Assembly: GCA_009767595.1 (NCBI GenBank) | Contig: VSDK01027711.1 | Span: 106,324-170,323, forward strand | Source: Symbiodinium kawagutii | Taxonomy: Eukaryota; Sar; Dinophyceae; Suessiales; Symbiodiniaceae | Direction of reading: 5' to 3' | Length of the DNA: 64,000 nt | Shown: positions 26,479 through 30,773 of the stretch, in pieces | Numbering within the stretch: position 1 is the stretch's first letter | How the letters are laid out: each line of letters starts with the position of its first letter | The notes under the pieces: model-generated | The model's input: only the letters and a program-made list of their open reading frames with translations | Told to the model about the DNA's origin: nothing | Databases searched by the model: none | Made by a program: the position numbers and the translations under genes

Positions 26479-27521
26479 ACATGTGTATATGTGCATTCTT
26501 GTGCCCAGGTTCTTTGACATGCAACCACTTGCACTGGCCAGGCAAGTTCACTCCAGAGCACCTCCGGAGCCGAATCGGGCATAACGTGGTTCCTCTCACA
26601 GAACAAACCTGTACTCTCTTCTGCTTCCATTTGCATCTCGGATTTGAATGGATTTCAAGCATCTTGGATCCGTGACTTACATTTACATCTTGAATTTGAA
26701 GCATCTTGGATCCGTGACGTCAACTTTGCTGAGAATCAGCATCTATGGTTGTGGGTCAAGCCATTGACCATCCCAAAAATGGGTAGAAGTTCAGAGCACA
26801 TTAACTGATTCGTTCATGTGGGGGATGCGAACATCTGGGGTACACATCAACCAACCATCAATCAACTAATCAACGATGAGCGCATTGGCTTCCTATGAAG
26901 CAGTTCATGATCCAGCAGCCACTATCAACCGTTCTGAATCATATCATCCACAACCATGAAATCAATGACTACCAATCACTTAACAATGAATGACCAGCAA
27001 GTTGTTAAACACTGCCAAGCATTGGTTGACTGCTCAATGTGGTCATGAACCATGAGTTGAACCAATGAGCTAATCATTTACTTCATTCATTCACCACTAT
27101 TTGTCCTTCACCACTGTTAGTTATTCACCTCTGTTAACCAACCATCAGTTGATCATTGATGATTCATCAGCCCATTTGTTAACCAACCAACCAACCAATG
27201 CATGTTAACCACTCACCAATAACTAATTGATTAGTCGAAACCTTACTTATTAACATTACTAAGTATTTAGTTTGGGATTTGTAAACCACCAACCAGCCAA
27301 CCAGCCAACCAACCAACCAACCAACCAACCAAGGCATGTGAACCACTCAGTCACAGGTTCATCCCCCATCCCGGCGAAGCCGCCTCGGTGCGGCGAACCG
27401 CCTCGGCGCCTCGCCCAGGTACTCCGTGGCCAACGAGGTCATCTACCTGCCGCGGCTGCAACCGGAGCGCCTAAGCCGCGGACAGGCGGCCGGTTGTGGG
27501 TTGAAGAGACCAGTCTCGTAG
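1609..27521 (+). CDS. Spliced gene for a DUF1152-family protein (span; exons listed separately)
   Basis: Exons scattered over about 26 kb encode successive blocks of the DUF1152 family, whose biochemical role is not established. Seen in order: a glycine-rich [14 protein letters not shown] block (typical N-terminal nucleotide-binding-like start), a [10 protein letters not shown] / GLATPVE block, [10 protein letters not shown], a [10 protein letters not shown] block, [33 protein letters not shown], and a C-terminal [11 protein letters not shown]. The eight exons from 18474 to 27521 join with consistent phase and give near-ungapped agreement with the family pattern as I remember it. Between 1680 and 18473 only one moderate exon (5572) and two weak ones were found, so the middle of the protein is incomplete. 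Introns start GT, GC or possibly GA. A copia element sits antisense in the intron after 5666, and a 0.9-kb microsatellite block lies in the last intron. It is possible that the 1609 and 5572 exons belong to another gene. Confidence 0.55.
2084..2135. repeat. Perfect 15-bp foldback
   Basis: Arms CTCAAACAAGAACCC (2084-2098) and its exact reverse complement (2121-2135) flank a 22-nt loop. The function is unknown. Confidence 0.75.
2400..2478 (+). other. Exon-like island, unassigned
   Basis: AG|G acceptor at 2398-2400 and donor GTGGTT after CTGCAAG. Two frames are open across it. Its phases would fit between the 1609 and 4350 exons, but neither reading resembles DUF1152. Confidence 0.3.
3389..3474 (+). 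other. Exon-like island with canonical donor
   Basis: CAG ends at 3388 and donor GTAAGT starts at 3475. The frame reads [20 protein letters not shown] then LLRQRVHA. No family recognised. Confidence 0.3.
4046..4172. mobile_element. MITE family C copy (GGCCCCC ends)
   Basis: Ends CTACAAGGTCGGCCCCC and GGGGCCCATCTTGTAC are near-inverted. The interior holds TTATAACTGG words shared with the other copies. Confidence 0.55.
4350..4403 (+). other. Tentative exon before 5572
   Basis: CACCAG acceptor, donor GTACCA after GATTCCG. The frame [17 protein letters not shown] ends one base into a codon, which the exon at 5572 would complete as Glu. Support is phase only. Confidence 0.25.
5106..5209. mobile_element. 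MITE family A copy
   Basis: Inverted ends GTGGTCTCTCAAAG and TTGAGAAACCACC around the TGGTTTAT / GATGATTTGG core. No clean target duplication. Confidence 0.7.
5572..5666 (+). CDS. Probable DUF1152 gene exon
   Basis: The exon starts after a CAG at 5569-5571, preceded by a C-rich tract, and ends at a GC donor (GCATAG) at 5667. It holds 31 full codons reading [11 protein letters not shown] then [14 protein letters not shown]. This resembles the segment after the FPE motif in DUF1152 proteins (a W-L pair, then a short linker and a strand). It begins two bases into a codon. A small exon-like stretch at about 4350-4403 ends one base into a codon and would complete a Glu here. The family match is weak on its own; the position and GC donor support it. 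Confidence 0.4.
5860..7105. other. Noncoding stretch with simple motifs
   Basis: Intronic sequence. 5870-6040 is rich in GGTTT / TTTAGG words. 6050-6560 is a degenerate repeat of AACCATCA words. 6628-6715 is a GC-rich exon-like island (AG|AGGCGCG acceptor), unassigned. A family B element is at 6744-6857. Nothing else recognised. Confidence 0.5.
6744..6857. mobile_element. MITE family B copy, TSD AGGT
   Basis: Ends GGC...GCC with long imperfect inverted arms (GACCCACAGCC at the right end). The flanking 4-bp duplication AGGT is at 6740-6743 and 6858-6861. Confidence 0.75.
7106..7165 (-). other. Minus-strand exon-like island beside the copia element
   Basis: On the minus strand an open frame ([19 protein letters not shown]) lies between an AG acceptor and a canonical donor GTAAGA (7105 down to 7100). 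It is within 30 bp of the insertion site. I do not recognise the protein. Confidence 0.3.
7196..7334 (-). repeat. 3' LTR of copia element
   Basis: A 139-bp direct repeat identical to 14532-14670, starting TGAAAG on the + strand and ending TTGCA. The 5-bp CCAGG flank is at 7191-7195. In element orientation this is the 3' LTR. Confidence 0.95.
7335..7347 (-). other. Putative polypurine tract
   Basis: Immediately internal to the 3' LTR, the minus strand reads AACTTGGGGGCA. It is a short G-rich run in the expected position for plus-strand priming. Confidence 0.5.
7448..10978 (-). CDS. pol: Copia Pol: integrase, reverse transcriptase, RNase H
   Basis: A 1176-aa intact frame. Integrase: zinc finger H134-x4-H139-x22-C162-x2-C165, then catalytic residues D192, D254 and E290 (35 residues between the last two, the canonical DX35E). 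Reverse transcriptase (RVT_2 type, about 660-900): GDVTGAF with D727, [12 protein letters not shown], and HVDDFIFAG with D820-D821 (usual YVDD). RNase H: WCDAGW with D976, GASETKA with E1030, then a VSDSRNFYD segment and [11 protein letters not shown]. The frame overlaps ORF3 by 298 bp and is -1 relative to it. The residues before about 38 look like out-of-frame extension, so translation may reach Pol by a -1 shift near 10865 rather than from the ATG at 10978. Stop TAG at 7448-7450. Confidence 0.95.
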   Translation of the reverse strand: MDHSYFLPQDEPAYEPSLPKEPRTWIVRPRKGQAHSILHSSFASRVVDTMLEHEDWNQVAHEIYHGYSFGDDVGEATDTGCHDDTGKRDTDHGCNDSGLRLSDERETEHGLALSPEEHEKVLRNIKHIHSVTGHCSTRHLVHALQKKGVSKDVIAVAKSFQCPVCEEMKKPDARLPASLEFIPKKWQGVQTDVADWHHPETNEVVKFVLFVDEGTRYRTGQILPGKGAPFEVLKSAFLTHWVQHHGKPEVLRYDPCGAWRSKAAESFLSTEGIEPGEIPAEAHWRIGLVEVSIRIIKDILTALTKEFPEKPVEELFSKAIWASNVRTTYNGYSPIQHAMGRSPDEWGRLFQSKIEGIPIYAQQHADGGFGEMQKMMLVAETEFLKSQARQRISRAMHAGYRKQAMYSPGDLVFYWRVQVGKQDGGQPFRKGKFVGPARILATETRQTEQGLEPSDVFWLHRNGRLLKATSAQLRPASSREIAYEELQGPLQVPWSITSICKEPNKHMFEDITQEVPQPEEYEMSWDDRPRLVRHTYKRAAPSPYDRPQRGPKATSSSAAMSTKVDHHGEQQLCYWADGDNMVSLELHMPTSNRQMKSFFRDPTAFVVSKLKKKQVEVREHTLSPDERAEFKNSKDKEVRNFVRECCLEALPKHLQPSPEVAMKMRWLLVWKWDDDGNKKAKARIVVQGYQDPQYECREVSAPVVSRAGRQCFLQLCANKKLRVKKGDVTGAFLQGDVYSEQDLLCIPPDELCLEMNIPPKTICKLRKAAYGLVQAPLFWYKTVCKFLEEIGYRRLLSDPCIWVYYDDEHVLRSAICAHVDDFIFAGKDDDKLYSDLIDKIKKRFTWGSWESSPFIQCGTKITQHADYSFDLTQDAYLDAIHEITLSKDRGRQGEAPTTEGEKSQMRSILGALSWFCGQVGFLYSADVGYLISSIPKSTVQDVINLNKLVYTIRHDKNIVLRIHSFSDEVTMVGWCDAGWANRPDGSSSTAGILIGMSNSVLVQGGQAPVSVLSWRSSKIDRTCRSPGASETKAAVECEDDLLFLRILWSELLGNHLNLRDPEENAKKVPAILVSDSRNFYDKVSKPVMTIKGAEKRSDLEALIVKESCDRNGLVLHWVHSDAQLGNSLTKHTEKHQFWMFRRMNYTWKIVHDPMMSSSKMRKKQGMEAMDDRQVGS
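10681..11601 (-). CDS. Element ORF3: cytosine-methyltransferase-like domain
   Basis: A 306-aa frame opens at the ATG that overlaps the ORF2 stop. Residues 48-58 ([11 protein letters not shown]) resemble a motif I beta-strand and loop of a Rossmann methyltransferase. Residues 105-118 ([14 protein letters not shown]) resemble motif IV of C5-cytosine methyltransferases (PPCQGFS), with Cys111 in the place of the catalytic Cys. [11 protein letters not shown] follows at 160-170. The family Pro-Cys is replaced by Asp-Cys and glycine-rich motif I is poor, so catalysis is doubtful. Sense coding seems to run to about residue 248 (FYTP), after which the frame shifts by -1 into the integrase ORF; the last part is probably out of frame. 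Cytosine methyltransferases captured by dinoflagellate retrotransposons are known, but this version looks more divergent. Confidence 0.7.
   Translation of the reverse strand: MTDDSDEETPGELTYFTEKDTKVFQKCLPHRCEHASIWDDLVSHNRPLLMEVACSESSVLSKEVHDRLGVSQSFRCSIWNGFDLTKPTGIDACRRLIRNMRPRNVWISCDCGPFSPLQHVNQRNPKQIQELEEKRKYAIKEYEGGIEVAKYALRFGCKVHWELSEKCEAWKLPCIQDFVKDCGLTKVTCHGCRVGLKTRDTKELLGKGWTIATSCHRMSQHMNLPCQRNHAHGSCDRGRAKHTAFYTPVLLPELLTRCWNMKIGTKLPTKSTMVIPLGMMLVKRRIPAVMMILVSGTPTMVAMIRG
11598..12314 (-). CDS. Element ORF2: SAP-like head, ExoX-like patch, coiled coil
   Basis: A 238-aa frame. Residues 5-36 form a helix-turn-helix resembling a SAP-type DNA-binding motif. Residues 104-130 ([18 protein letters not shown], then NPGYIQW) resemble the short C-terminal domain of exodeoxyribonuclease X-like proteins (FGKH...T-x-x-E...P-x-Y-x-x-W). 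Residues 195-236 are a heptad-like coiled coil rich in Glu and Lys, preceded by a Gly/Lys-Pro linker. Function in the element is unknown; nucleic-acid binding or assembly is inferred. Its TGA stop overlaps the ATG of the next ORF in an ATGA arrangement (11598-11601). Confidence 0.75.
   Translation of the reverse strand: MPSTTRADLMKTLEKMGERVPEQWTVLQMRARLAELKAANQNTPWTEMQRCLLALKKSSRKKADLVQFARDHQVQVGANDTIPVLYTKVEKMILDCYPPMDEEVVGFGQHADMTYAELYHQNPGYIQWCQTISEEESTCWRMARLVKWAKAVKERAPETPPKGGKGGRAKFTTPRKGSPKLSEHSASSDFSMVSEAESSQVAQLKAELELLRKEKAELIEENDGMTRDLGRMKSRRET
12315..12612 (-). other. Spacer between Gag-protease and the next element ORF
   Basis: There are 298 bp between the Gag stop and the next credible start. 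Open frames exist here, but none shows a domain, and I see no clear signal for translation restart. Confidence 0.5.
12613..14472 (-). CDS. gag-pr: Gag with zinc knuckle and aspartic protease (copia)
   Basis: A 619-aa frame starts 59 bp inside the 5' LTR. The N-terminal half is a capsid-like helical region (residues about 15-330) with acidic and Gly/Lys-rich stretches. Residues 408-420 form a zinc knuckle, [13 protein letters not shown]. The spacing is C-x2-C-x3-H-x4-C, one residue shorter than the classical knuckle between the second Cys and His. A retropepsin-type active site, DCGATSS, starts at residue 472 (family D-S/T-G; here D-C-G). Gag packages the element RNA and the protease matures the polyprotein. 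The stop at 12613 separates it from the next frames, whereas related polyproteins are usually continuous, so readthrough, frameshifting or separate translation must supply the downstream proteins. Confidence 0.9.
   Translation of the reverse strand: MIMLGNDDRGTILRNKDGVPRYDGAAETFLQYKEEAYTYMMSFEKHKRYLAAPRLVRELEGVAKTIVRRPLAKDARWVDHAGGVTTLLEYLEEHLERPSLINASRYVNKFFFGMKRKKYETMTAWTNRHSESLWEATKAMKRVQKEYGVTNASYGQGKALARHGTSSSRSSHRGDEGWGDYPHGSSLPFGEDGRLYEGEEEEEEPQREPHRRDSWWSDSSWSQRDEGWYGHDYDYNLPKYTEEDMDCFIPDFLVGHLLLNRSGLDFQERNNVLANLRGQFSVASVERALKEMWSDDDLMRRDKAKGHAFHATEEEEWEDLGLAAEEETPDFGEDWQSQEAYAAAEEEAMEAAATIDKMRRTLRDARQRQHELRMGRQFYRPSWKGGKGKGHGNGKGKGSSSGGAKERCLRCKGDHYTSECPKKDQSSKSLVADGEAAEIVFEATEFAGPADRDQQALVSLPHLVASGKGIIDCGATSSLGSIQAVEAIMKMNEQLRGDTGVDIDLEARPTFKFGNGHRKTCLSTAAVDMLVGNKKGKMHIHVHDSEDQPVLISIKSLKALGSVVDFRTGQCIFTKVDPTKIVQLEEEENGHLTMCLTQDLLKGAKQMATPFRGFESLEE
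14514..14531 (-). other. Putative primer binding site
   Basis: Directly inside the 5' LTR, the minus strand reads TGGTAGCGTACGAGCC. The first bases (TGGTA) complement a tRNA 3' end of TACCA, as in initiator-Met primed copia elements. The rest differs from the usual plant-type site, so the primer tRNA is not certain. Confidence 0.55.
14532..14670 (-). repeat. 5' LTR of copia element
   Basis: Identical to the LTR at 7196-7334. The CCAGG target duplication follows at 14671-14675. In element orientation this is the promoter-bearing 5' LTR. At 139 bp it is short for a copia LTR. Confidence 0.95.
14949..15020 (-). other. Minus-strand exon-like island, strong splice signals
   Basis: On the minus strand a polypyrimidine tract and GCAG precede 24 codons in phase 0 ([20 protein letters not shown], then WAPW), followed by donor GTAAGA (14948 down to 14943). 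The signal quality exceeds that of any plus-strand reading here. It could be an exon of an opposite-strand gene split by the copia insertion, or an older mobile element. Confidence 0.4.
15131..15325 (-). other. Minus-strand open frame with acidic tail
   Basis: A 64-codon minus frame ([20 protein letters not shown], then [13 protein letters not shown]) ends in a stop at 15131. The plus strand also offers an exon-like frame at 15191-15326 with acceptor GTACCAG and donor GTGTAA, so the strand is unresolved. No family recognised. Confidence 0.3.
15517..15630. mobile_element. MITE family B copy, TSD ATGT
   Basis: 114 bp with GGCAGTGGGTCAAAACC at the left and GACCCATAGCC at the right. Direct 4-bp repeats ATGT at 15513-15516 and 15631-15634. 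Confidence 0.85.
15778..15890. mobile_element. MITE family B copy, TSD ATAT
   Basis: 113 bp, in opposite orientation to the copy at 15517. Ends GGCGAGTTGGGTCA and TTTTGACCCACAGCC. Direct ATAT repeats at 15774-15777 and 15891-15894. Confidence 0.85.
16517..16641. mobile_element. MITE family C copy
   Basis: Starts CTACAAGGTGGCCCCCC and ends GGGGCCCACCATTCT, with inverted arms and the TATAACC / GGTTATA interior. Confidence 0.6.
17050..17083 (+). CDS. Tentative DUF1152 gene exon (GYQAALQL)
   Basis: The reading [11 protein letters not shown] follows an AG|G acceptor at 17048-17050. It would precede RSLADALVL at 18474, as the AY-x-AL helix does in the family. The donor would have to be GA (17084). 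The surrounding frame is open from about 16960 to 17130, so the true ends are uncertain. Confidence 0.25.
17385..17457 (+). other. Exon-like island, unassigned
   Basis: CACCAG acceptor and donor GTGACT. One frame reads [20 protein letters not shown] then GQYA. It is not part of any DUF1152 block I know, although it lies between two tentative exons of that gene. Confidence 0.3.
17465..17547. repeat. Interstitial telomere-like TTTAGGG sequence
   Basis: About nine TTTAGGG / TTTTAGGG words, some degenerate, run in tandem. TTTAGGG is the plant-type telomere unit and is reported for dinoflagellates. It directly follows an exon-like island (17385-17457). Confidence 0.65.
18474..18563 (+). CDS. DUF1152 gene exon (DGG / TPVE block)
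   Basis: Thirty codons in phase 0 read [20 protein letters not shown] then [10 protein letters not shown]. This matches the most characteristic DUF1152 block (ALVLVDGGTD, then a GLGTPVED core). The acceptor is CAG at 18471-18473; an earlier CAG at 18443-18445 also keeps the frame open. The donor is GC (GCCGGG) at 18564, and the next exon supplies the Asp-Met that normally follows TPVE, which supports the GC donor. GC content is far above the flanks. Confidence 0.7.
19454..19482 (+). CDS. DUF1152 gene mini-exon ([10 protein letters not shown])
   Basis: A 29-bp exon begins after GAG (19451-19453) and ends at donor GTCTCT (19483). It encodes DMAHLKAVL plus two bases of a Pro codon completed by the first base at 20520. 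The join [21 protein letters not shown] has the same length as the family pattern. The frame stays open well beyond the donor, so the 3' end rests on phase and family length. Confidence 0.55.
20520..20592 (+). CDS. DUF1152 gene exon ([10 protein letters not shown] block)
   Basis: The exon follows a CAG at 20517-20519 and reads [20 protein letters not shown] then VVQAELD. It corresponds to the family segment with a G-x-x-VD-x-x-HGV motif. Its last base joins the exon at 22720 to give [14 protein letters not shown] without gaps against the family. This requires a GA donor at 20593; a GT donor at 20595 or 20608 cannot be excluded. Confidence 0.6.
20958..21057. mobile_element. MITE family A copy, TSD AACTG
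   Basis: Ends GTGGTTTCTC and GAGAAACCACC, 100 bp. Direct AACTG repeats at 20953-20957 and 21058-21062. Lies in the DUF1152 gene intron. Confidence 0.85.
22062..22127 (+). other. Exon-like island with canonical donor
   Basis: GTCACAG|G acceptor, 22 codons in phase 0 ([20 protein letters not shown]), donor GTGAGA at 22128. It does not fit the phase of the neighbouring DUF1152 exons, so it may be alternative, from another gene, or chance. Confidence 0.35.
22720..22769 (+). CDS. DUF1152 gene exon ([12 protein letters not shown])
   Basis: This 50-bp exon lies between a pyrimidine-rich acceptor (TTTTCCCAG|G) and donor GTAGTG at 22770. It reads [16 protein letters not shown], matching the helix and G-x-LG turn after the HGV block of DUF1152 proteins. 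It starts two bases into a codon and ends in phase 0. Confidence 0.55.
22785..22875. repeat. 11-bp tandem repeat (TTGATGGATGG)
   Basis: About six tandem copies of an 11-bp unit in the intron after the exon at 22720-22769. Confidence 0.8.
23155..23278. mobile_element. MITE family C copy
   Basis: Starts TATAAGGTGGGCCCTAG and ends GGAGGCCACTTTGTAG, imperfect inverted arms. Confidence 0.55.
23488..23589. mobile_element. MITE family A copy
   Basis: Ends GTGATTTCTCAAGTC and TTTTGATAAACCACC with the family core; flanks do not form a clean repeat. Confidence 0.7.
23712..23830. mobile_element. MITE family C copy
   Basis: Starts ATTACAAGGTGGGCCTC and ends GGGGTGCCACCTTCTGTAA. It lies directly before the DUF1152 exon near 23.9 kb. 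Confidence 0.55.
23895..23956 (+). CDS. DUF1152 gene exon (GAYFAEL)
   Basis: The acceptor is TTTTTCGCCAG, ending at 23894. The phase-0 reading is [20 protein letters not shown] and the GC donor is at 23957. It aligns with the family helix that carries an A-x-YLDAV-like pattern. The frame is also open upstream to the Met at 23835, so a longer exon is possible. Confidence 0.45.
24344..24443. mobile_element. MITE family D copy (CCCTCTGGT ends)
   Basis: Left TACCCTCTGGTCAAC and AGCAATGGAAAATCACC; right GGTGATTCTCCATTGCC. Inverted around a GGGTTTCCC core. Confidence 0.6.
24495..24591 (+). CDS. DUF1152 gene exon ([13 protein letters not shown])
   Basis: The reading [20 protein letters not shown] then [12 protein letters not shown] corresponds to the family motif PSIVN followed by an A-x-EG-x-x-G helix. 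The acceptor is GAG ending at 24494 (a GAG ending at 24491 is also possible); the donor GTGGGT starts at 24592. It ends in phase 0. It abuts a family D inverted repeat (24344-24443) in the upstream intron. Confidence 0.6.
25416..25463 (+). CDS. DUF1152 gene exon (GRGPLLV)
   Basis: Sixteen codons, phase 0 at both ends, lie between CAG (25413-25415) and a canonical donor GTAAGC (25464). The reading [16 protein letters not shown] resembles the RGSELFVNPLM-like segment near the C-terminus of the family. The following intron carries the microsatellite block. Confidence 0.55.
25600..25876. repeat. (CAGA)n / AAACAGAC microsatellite
   Basis: About 275 bp of ACAGAC / AAACAGAC units. Open frames through it in both directions (CLSV and TDRQ repeats) are by-products of the repeat. 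Confidence 0.95.
25877..26018. repeat. Degenerate pentanucleotide (TTACA)n tract
   Basis: ATTACATTACA-like units with CTACC and TTTCAT variants link the CAGA and CATA blocks. Confidence 0.8.
26026..26222. repeat. (CATA)n microsatellite with higher-order pattern
   Basis: CATA units are interrupted at regular spacing by CGTA and CCATGCATA variants, suggesting duplication of a roughly 55-bp block. Confidence 0.9.
26262..26482. repeat. (CTAT)n with an internal (ATCGATCT)n array
   Basis: CTAT units flank about 14 copies of the 8-bp unit ATCGATCT (26317-26424), each with an ATCGAT palindrome. Confidence 0.9.
27290..27335. repeat. (AACC)n tract
   Basis: CCAACCAACC units immediately before the last DUF1152 exon. 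A pyrimidine/A run here could influence the 3' splice site. Confidence 0.8.
27357..27521 (+). CDS. DUF1152 gene, last exon with stop
   Basis: After acceptor TCACAG|G at 27351-27357 the phase-0 frame runs 54 codons to TAG (27519-27521). It includes [19 protein letters not shown], which resembles the C-terminal L-x-x-VA-x-x-x-LYL-x-RL pattern of DUF1152. The exon is very GC-rich and all three frames are open for much of it; the frame was chosen by phase and family resemblance. The segment before RYSV is about a dozen residues longer than usual, so the acceptor could be the internal CAG|G at 27416-27419. Confidence 0.5.
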   Translation, partial: VHPPSRRSRLGAANRLGASPRYSVANEVIYLPRLQPERLSRGQAAGCGLKRPVS

Positions 27522-28690
27522 CGGGGTAGTGGTGAAGAGTGAGCTATGAATAGGAACCATAATGGAAAATAGTGACCTATGAATAGTGAGTGGTGAATGG
27601 AATGTCTGATAGACCACGAATAGTGACCACTATCATGGGTTATGGCTTTGGGTTTGTCACAGAAGGTCGAATAGGAAACCACTGGTTGAAGAACCACCAA
27701 CGACCAGAATGGAATAGTGACCTATGAATAGGAATCATAATAGTGACCAGAATAGCTGTAGTGGTTCAACCCATGGTAGTGGTCTATTCAGAAGTGAATG
27801 GTGGTTTCTCACGTCATAGGGGTACCCCGAAATCATCCTTTATATTAGTAATTTGAAGTAATAAATCAACCATTTTTGGGACCCCCTATTTTGAGACACC
27901 GCCAATGGAAGGTTATGGGTAGAATAGGCCACCATCATAGGTTGAATGTTTGAATTTGCTATCATCAACCCATGATAGTGTTGAATAGTGACAAGCAACA
28001 GTTGATATGGGCAAATTCACCACTGTAGTTTGATATCATCAACCCATGGTAGTCACTATTCACCAATGTATGGGCGAATTGGCTATCATCAACCCATGGT
28101 AGTGGTGCATGGTGGGGGTCACAAGTGTCAATGGTTGACGATCGCCTGCGATTCCCACCCTGGGAATGACAAGCAACACTTGATGTTGGACAATGATGGC
28201 GAGGCAAAGGTGGCTCAGTCTTGCTGGGCTTAGTCTAGATTCTTGTGGTTAGTGAGGGGTAATACTGTTGGGAAAAAAGGCTGATAGTCGCTTTATACTG
28301 GTGAATGGGATCAGAAATGGAATTGGACATGGAGTAGAGTGAGTCATGATGGTGACCAAGATGTGATTGTGGTGAAGGACTGTTAGTAATCTGGTGAATG
28401 ACATATACATATGTCGATGATTGGTATTTGGTAGTTTCATGCCTTCTGTGTTTGGCATCATTGAGCATATATGCCCCTATCAGGTATGCTTCTGTTTCTT
28501 CAGTTTTTCCTCTCCAACTTGGATTTTTGAAACAGATCTCCGCTAAATGAGAATCCCACAATGAGAACTATGAGAATATCCAATCACATTGCATGGACGA
28601 CCAATGATTATAATCGGACAATGACTATCACAATCCTCACATCTAACCATATTATCACTACATGGATGCTTGACGACGACCATGACCAAT
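27522..28690. other. Downstream of the DUF1152 gene
   Basis: AT-rich sequence with repeated AATAGTGA and CATCAACCCATGGTAG words and one family A MITE (27801). No polyadenylation signal can be pointed to with confidence. Confidence 0.4.
27801..27903. mobile_element. MITE family A copy, TSD AATG
   Basis: Ends GTGGTTTCTCACG and TTGAGACACCGCC. Direct AATG at 27797-27800 and 27904-27907. It lies just downstream of the DUF1152 gene stop codon. Confidence 0.75.
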
Positions 28691-28696
28691 GACCAG

Positions 28697-28751
28697 CAGA
28701 TGGCCATGGTCAGGTCCACCAAGGGTTGGAGCATCCTCTCACAGTTGGTTC
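28697..28751 (+). other. Exon-like island, canonical donor GTAAGG
   Basis: CAG acceptor, donor GTAAGG at 28752. One frame reads QMAMVRSTKGWSILSQLV; the other two are also open. Confidence 0.3.
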
Positions 28752-29220
28752 GTAAGGAAGCCATGGTTGACAATCCGATTTACCATGATCAGCCAGCCAT
28801 TTTTGACAACGTTAATCTGGTATTTACAATGGTAATTTTGATGGTCAACAAACGGATTTGCGATCAAAAGCTGATTCAACCCACTATCAAAATCATCTTG
28901 GTTAATCAAAAGGATGATTCAGGGGTACCCTATCTTAAGAAACACCGGAATGGTCAACAAAATGCTCATCGGTCCCTTAATGTTATTGACTTTGGGCGAT
29001 AATTGGTTCAGAAAATGGTCAATCTATAAGCTTGAACCAACTTATATAACCAGCCATTTATTAGCCATCGTTATTTATTATCGACCATTGTCTGTCGCAT
29101 CTGAAACCATTCTGAAGCCACTAAGCTGCTTAGTCACTAAGCCCTTGCACGAAAATTGTTGCCAGTATGAAATTCTGCCATCACTCAACCCAGTGAAAGA
29201 AACTCTGCCGGTACTTACAG

Positions 29221-29318
29221 CCAGGGTTCCTTCCACTCGCTTGGTTGACATTCTCAGGTTCGACTTTCTTCGTGTGGCTTCTGAGATCGGCGACTTTCAA
29301 GCGGAGTTGAGCCATTGA
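29221..29318 (+). other. Exon-like island ending in a stop
   Basis: CTTACAG acceptor. One frame reads RVPSTRLVDILRFDFLRVAS then EIGDFQAELSH and ends TGA (29316-29318). The VDILRFD ... Q-x-E-x-H layout faintly recalls FkbM/METTL24-type methyltransferases. This is only a suggestion. Confidence 0.3.
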
Positions 29319-30223
29319 GCCGAGCATTATGTCTAGGCTACTTCCAACTACTGAGTAGTTGGCTAGATTGATTCATGGTTGATGGATGTTAATGGTTGGT
29401 TCATAATTCATCATGGTGATGTTTGGTTCATCGTGGTAATTTCGAAGGATTTTTGATGTCAATTCAGATGATGAGCATGCAGCATTTCCAACTACTGATC
29501 AGCTATGAAGGAGCTGATTATGTGAGATAGGCCCAGTGCTTTTTTCATGGACTGCTGGGAATTGAAATCTCGATTTGTAGATGTTCACATCATGGACTGC
29601 CTACTTTATCATGAATTGTAAGGTCTATACTCTATATACACGCAGGTATCACATCTACAATCTGTTGTCCTGGATTGATAGTTCCCATTATTTTTTTAAA
29701 AGCAAACATTTTCAGTTGATGGCTTTAACTTTTCTCATTAACGTAATATTTGGGATGCTTGGTTGAATTTGATTGACAAGCATTTTTTTGTCGACGGTGC
29801 AGCCAACCACCACCAACCACTTTGACAGTGACTGTTAATCTACCAGGTGGTAATCATTACCACCAGCAATCAACCTTGTAGTCAATGTTTTTAAAACAAA
29901 ACATGTGTAAACAAGACAATGTTGAACCCAACAGTTGTTGCATTCTGTTGCCAAGCAAATATCTTCAGCAACTACCCGTGAATGTTTTCTCAAGCATAAA
30001 TACCCACAGTGATTGGTTGGCAATAGTCCTATACTGAATAAACAAAGCCGTGTTTCTATGGGATTGATATAGTAATTGCCAAAAATGGCAACCCTATGAT
30101 TCCATGGTAGTTCATTGCCATAATCATTTTTTTGGGGGGGTTGTTCCCTATTGTATTTCCATGGTTGGCATGGTTCATCCCCTTCAATCACCGATTGCCT
30201 TTCCGGCTGACAGCTGGTGAACC

Positions 30224-30439
30224 TTGGGTTGGAAAGCCAGCGATTTTGACCACCAAGCTACACTGCGGGTGTTCTGGCAGGTGGTTTCCCAGGTGGATTT
30301 TCCCAGACACCCTGCGCATTTGTGGGTTTCGGACATCTTTTTGACCACAAGAAACTATCGATGGATTCCGGGTACTCAAAGTGTCACACTGCCCATGATG
30401 CAGAATCTTGTGGAATCGATCAGTATCAACCATTATTAG
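30224..30439 (+). other. Exon-like island, unassigned
   Basis: A long open frame with protein-like composition (SDFDHQATLRVFWQVVSQVD, then FPRHPAHLWVSDIFLTTRN). Several AG and GT sites are possible within it. No family recognised. Confidence 0.3.
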
Positions 30440-30620
30440 CAATTCTGAACCGCTGCCGCTATTACAGTAATTGAACATGATTCACACGATTAAACCATTG
30501 ATGAAACGGTTTAAACCAGTATAAACCTTTCATTAGATTATCAACCAGTATCAACCACAAATCAAGCATGATAAACCATTATGAACCGCTATCGATCATT
30601 ATTCTCAACGAATCTCTTTC

Positions 30621-30773
30621 ATGGCTCAGCAAAGTCATGGGTGTCCTCTGCTGGTTCATGCTGCTGGATTGGCCGAGGGGGTTTGGAGGTACGCGGCAGC
30701 AACCGAAGGTTTTGCTGCTGCCAAACCGGGGGCGTTGAATTTGCTAATCAGTTGTTGTGAATACCTGCAATAA
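30621..30773 (+). other. Small open frame, 50 aa, Ala-rich
   Basis: An ATG frame (GCPLLVHAAGLAEGVWRYAA, then ATEGFAAAKPGALNLL) ends in TAA. It is GC-rich in an AT-rich setting. It could be an exon (CAG at 30627-30629) or a short ORF. Confidence 0.3.

Noticed and set aside
25470-26675. Open frames of up to 215 codons through the microsatellites
   Set aside because: They encode only CLSV, TDRQ, HTYI or YLSI repeats created by the tetranucleotide arrays.
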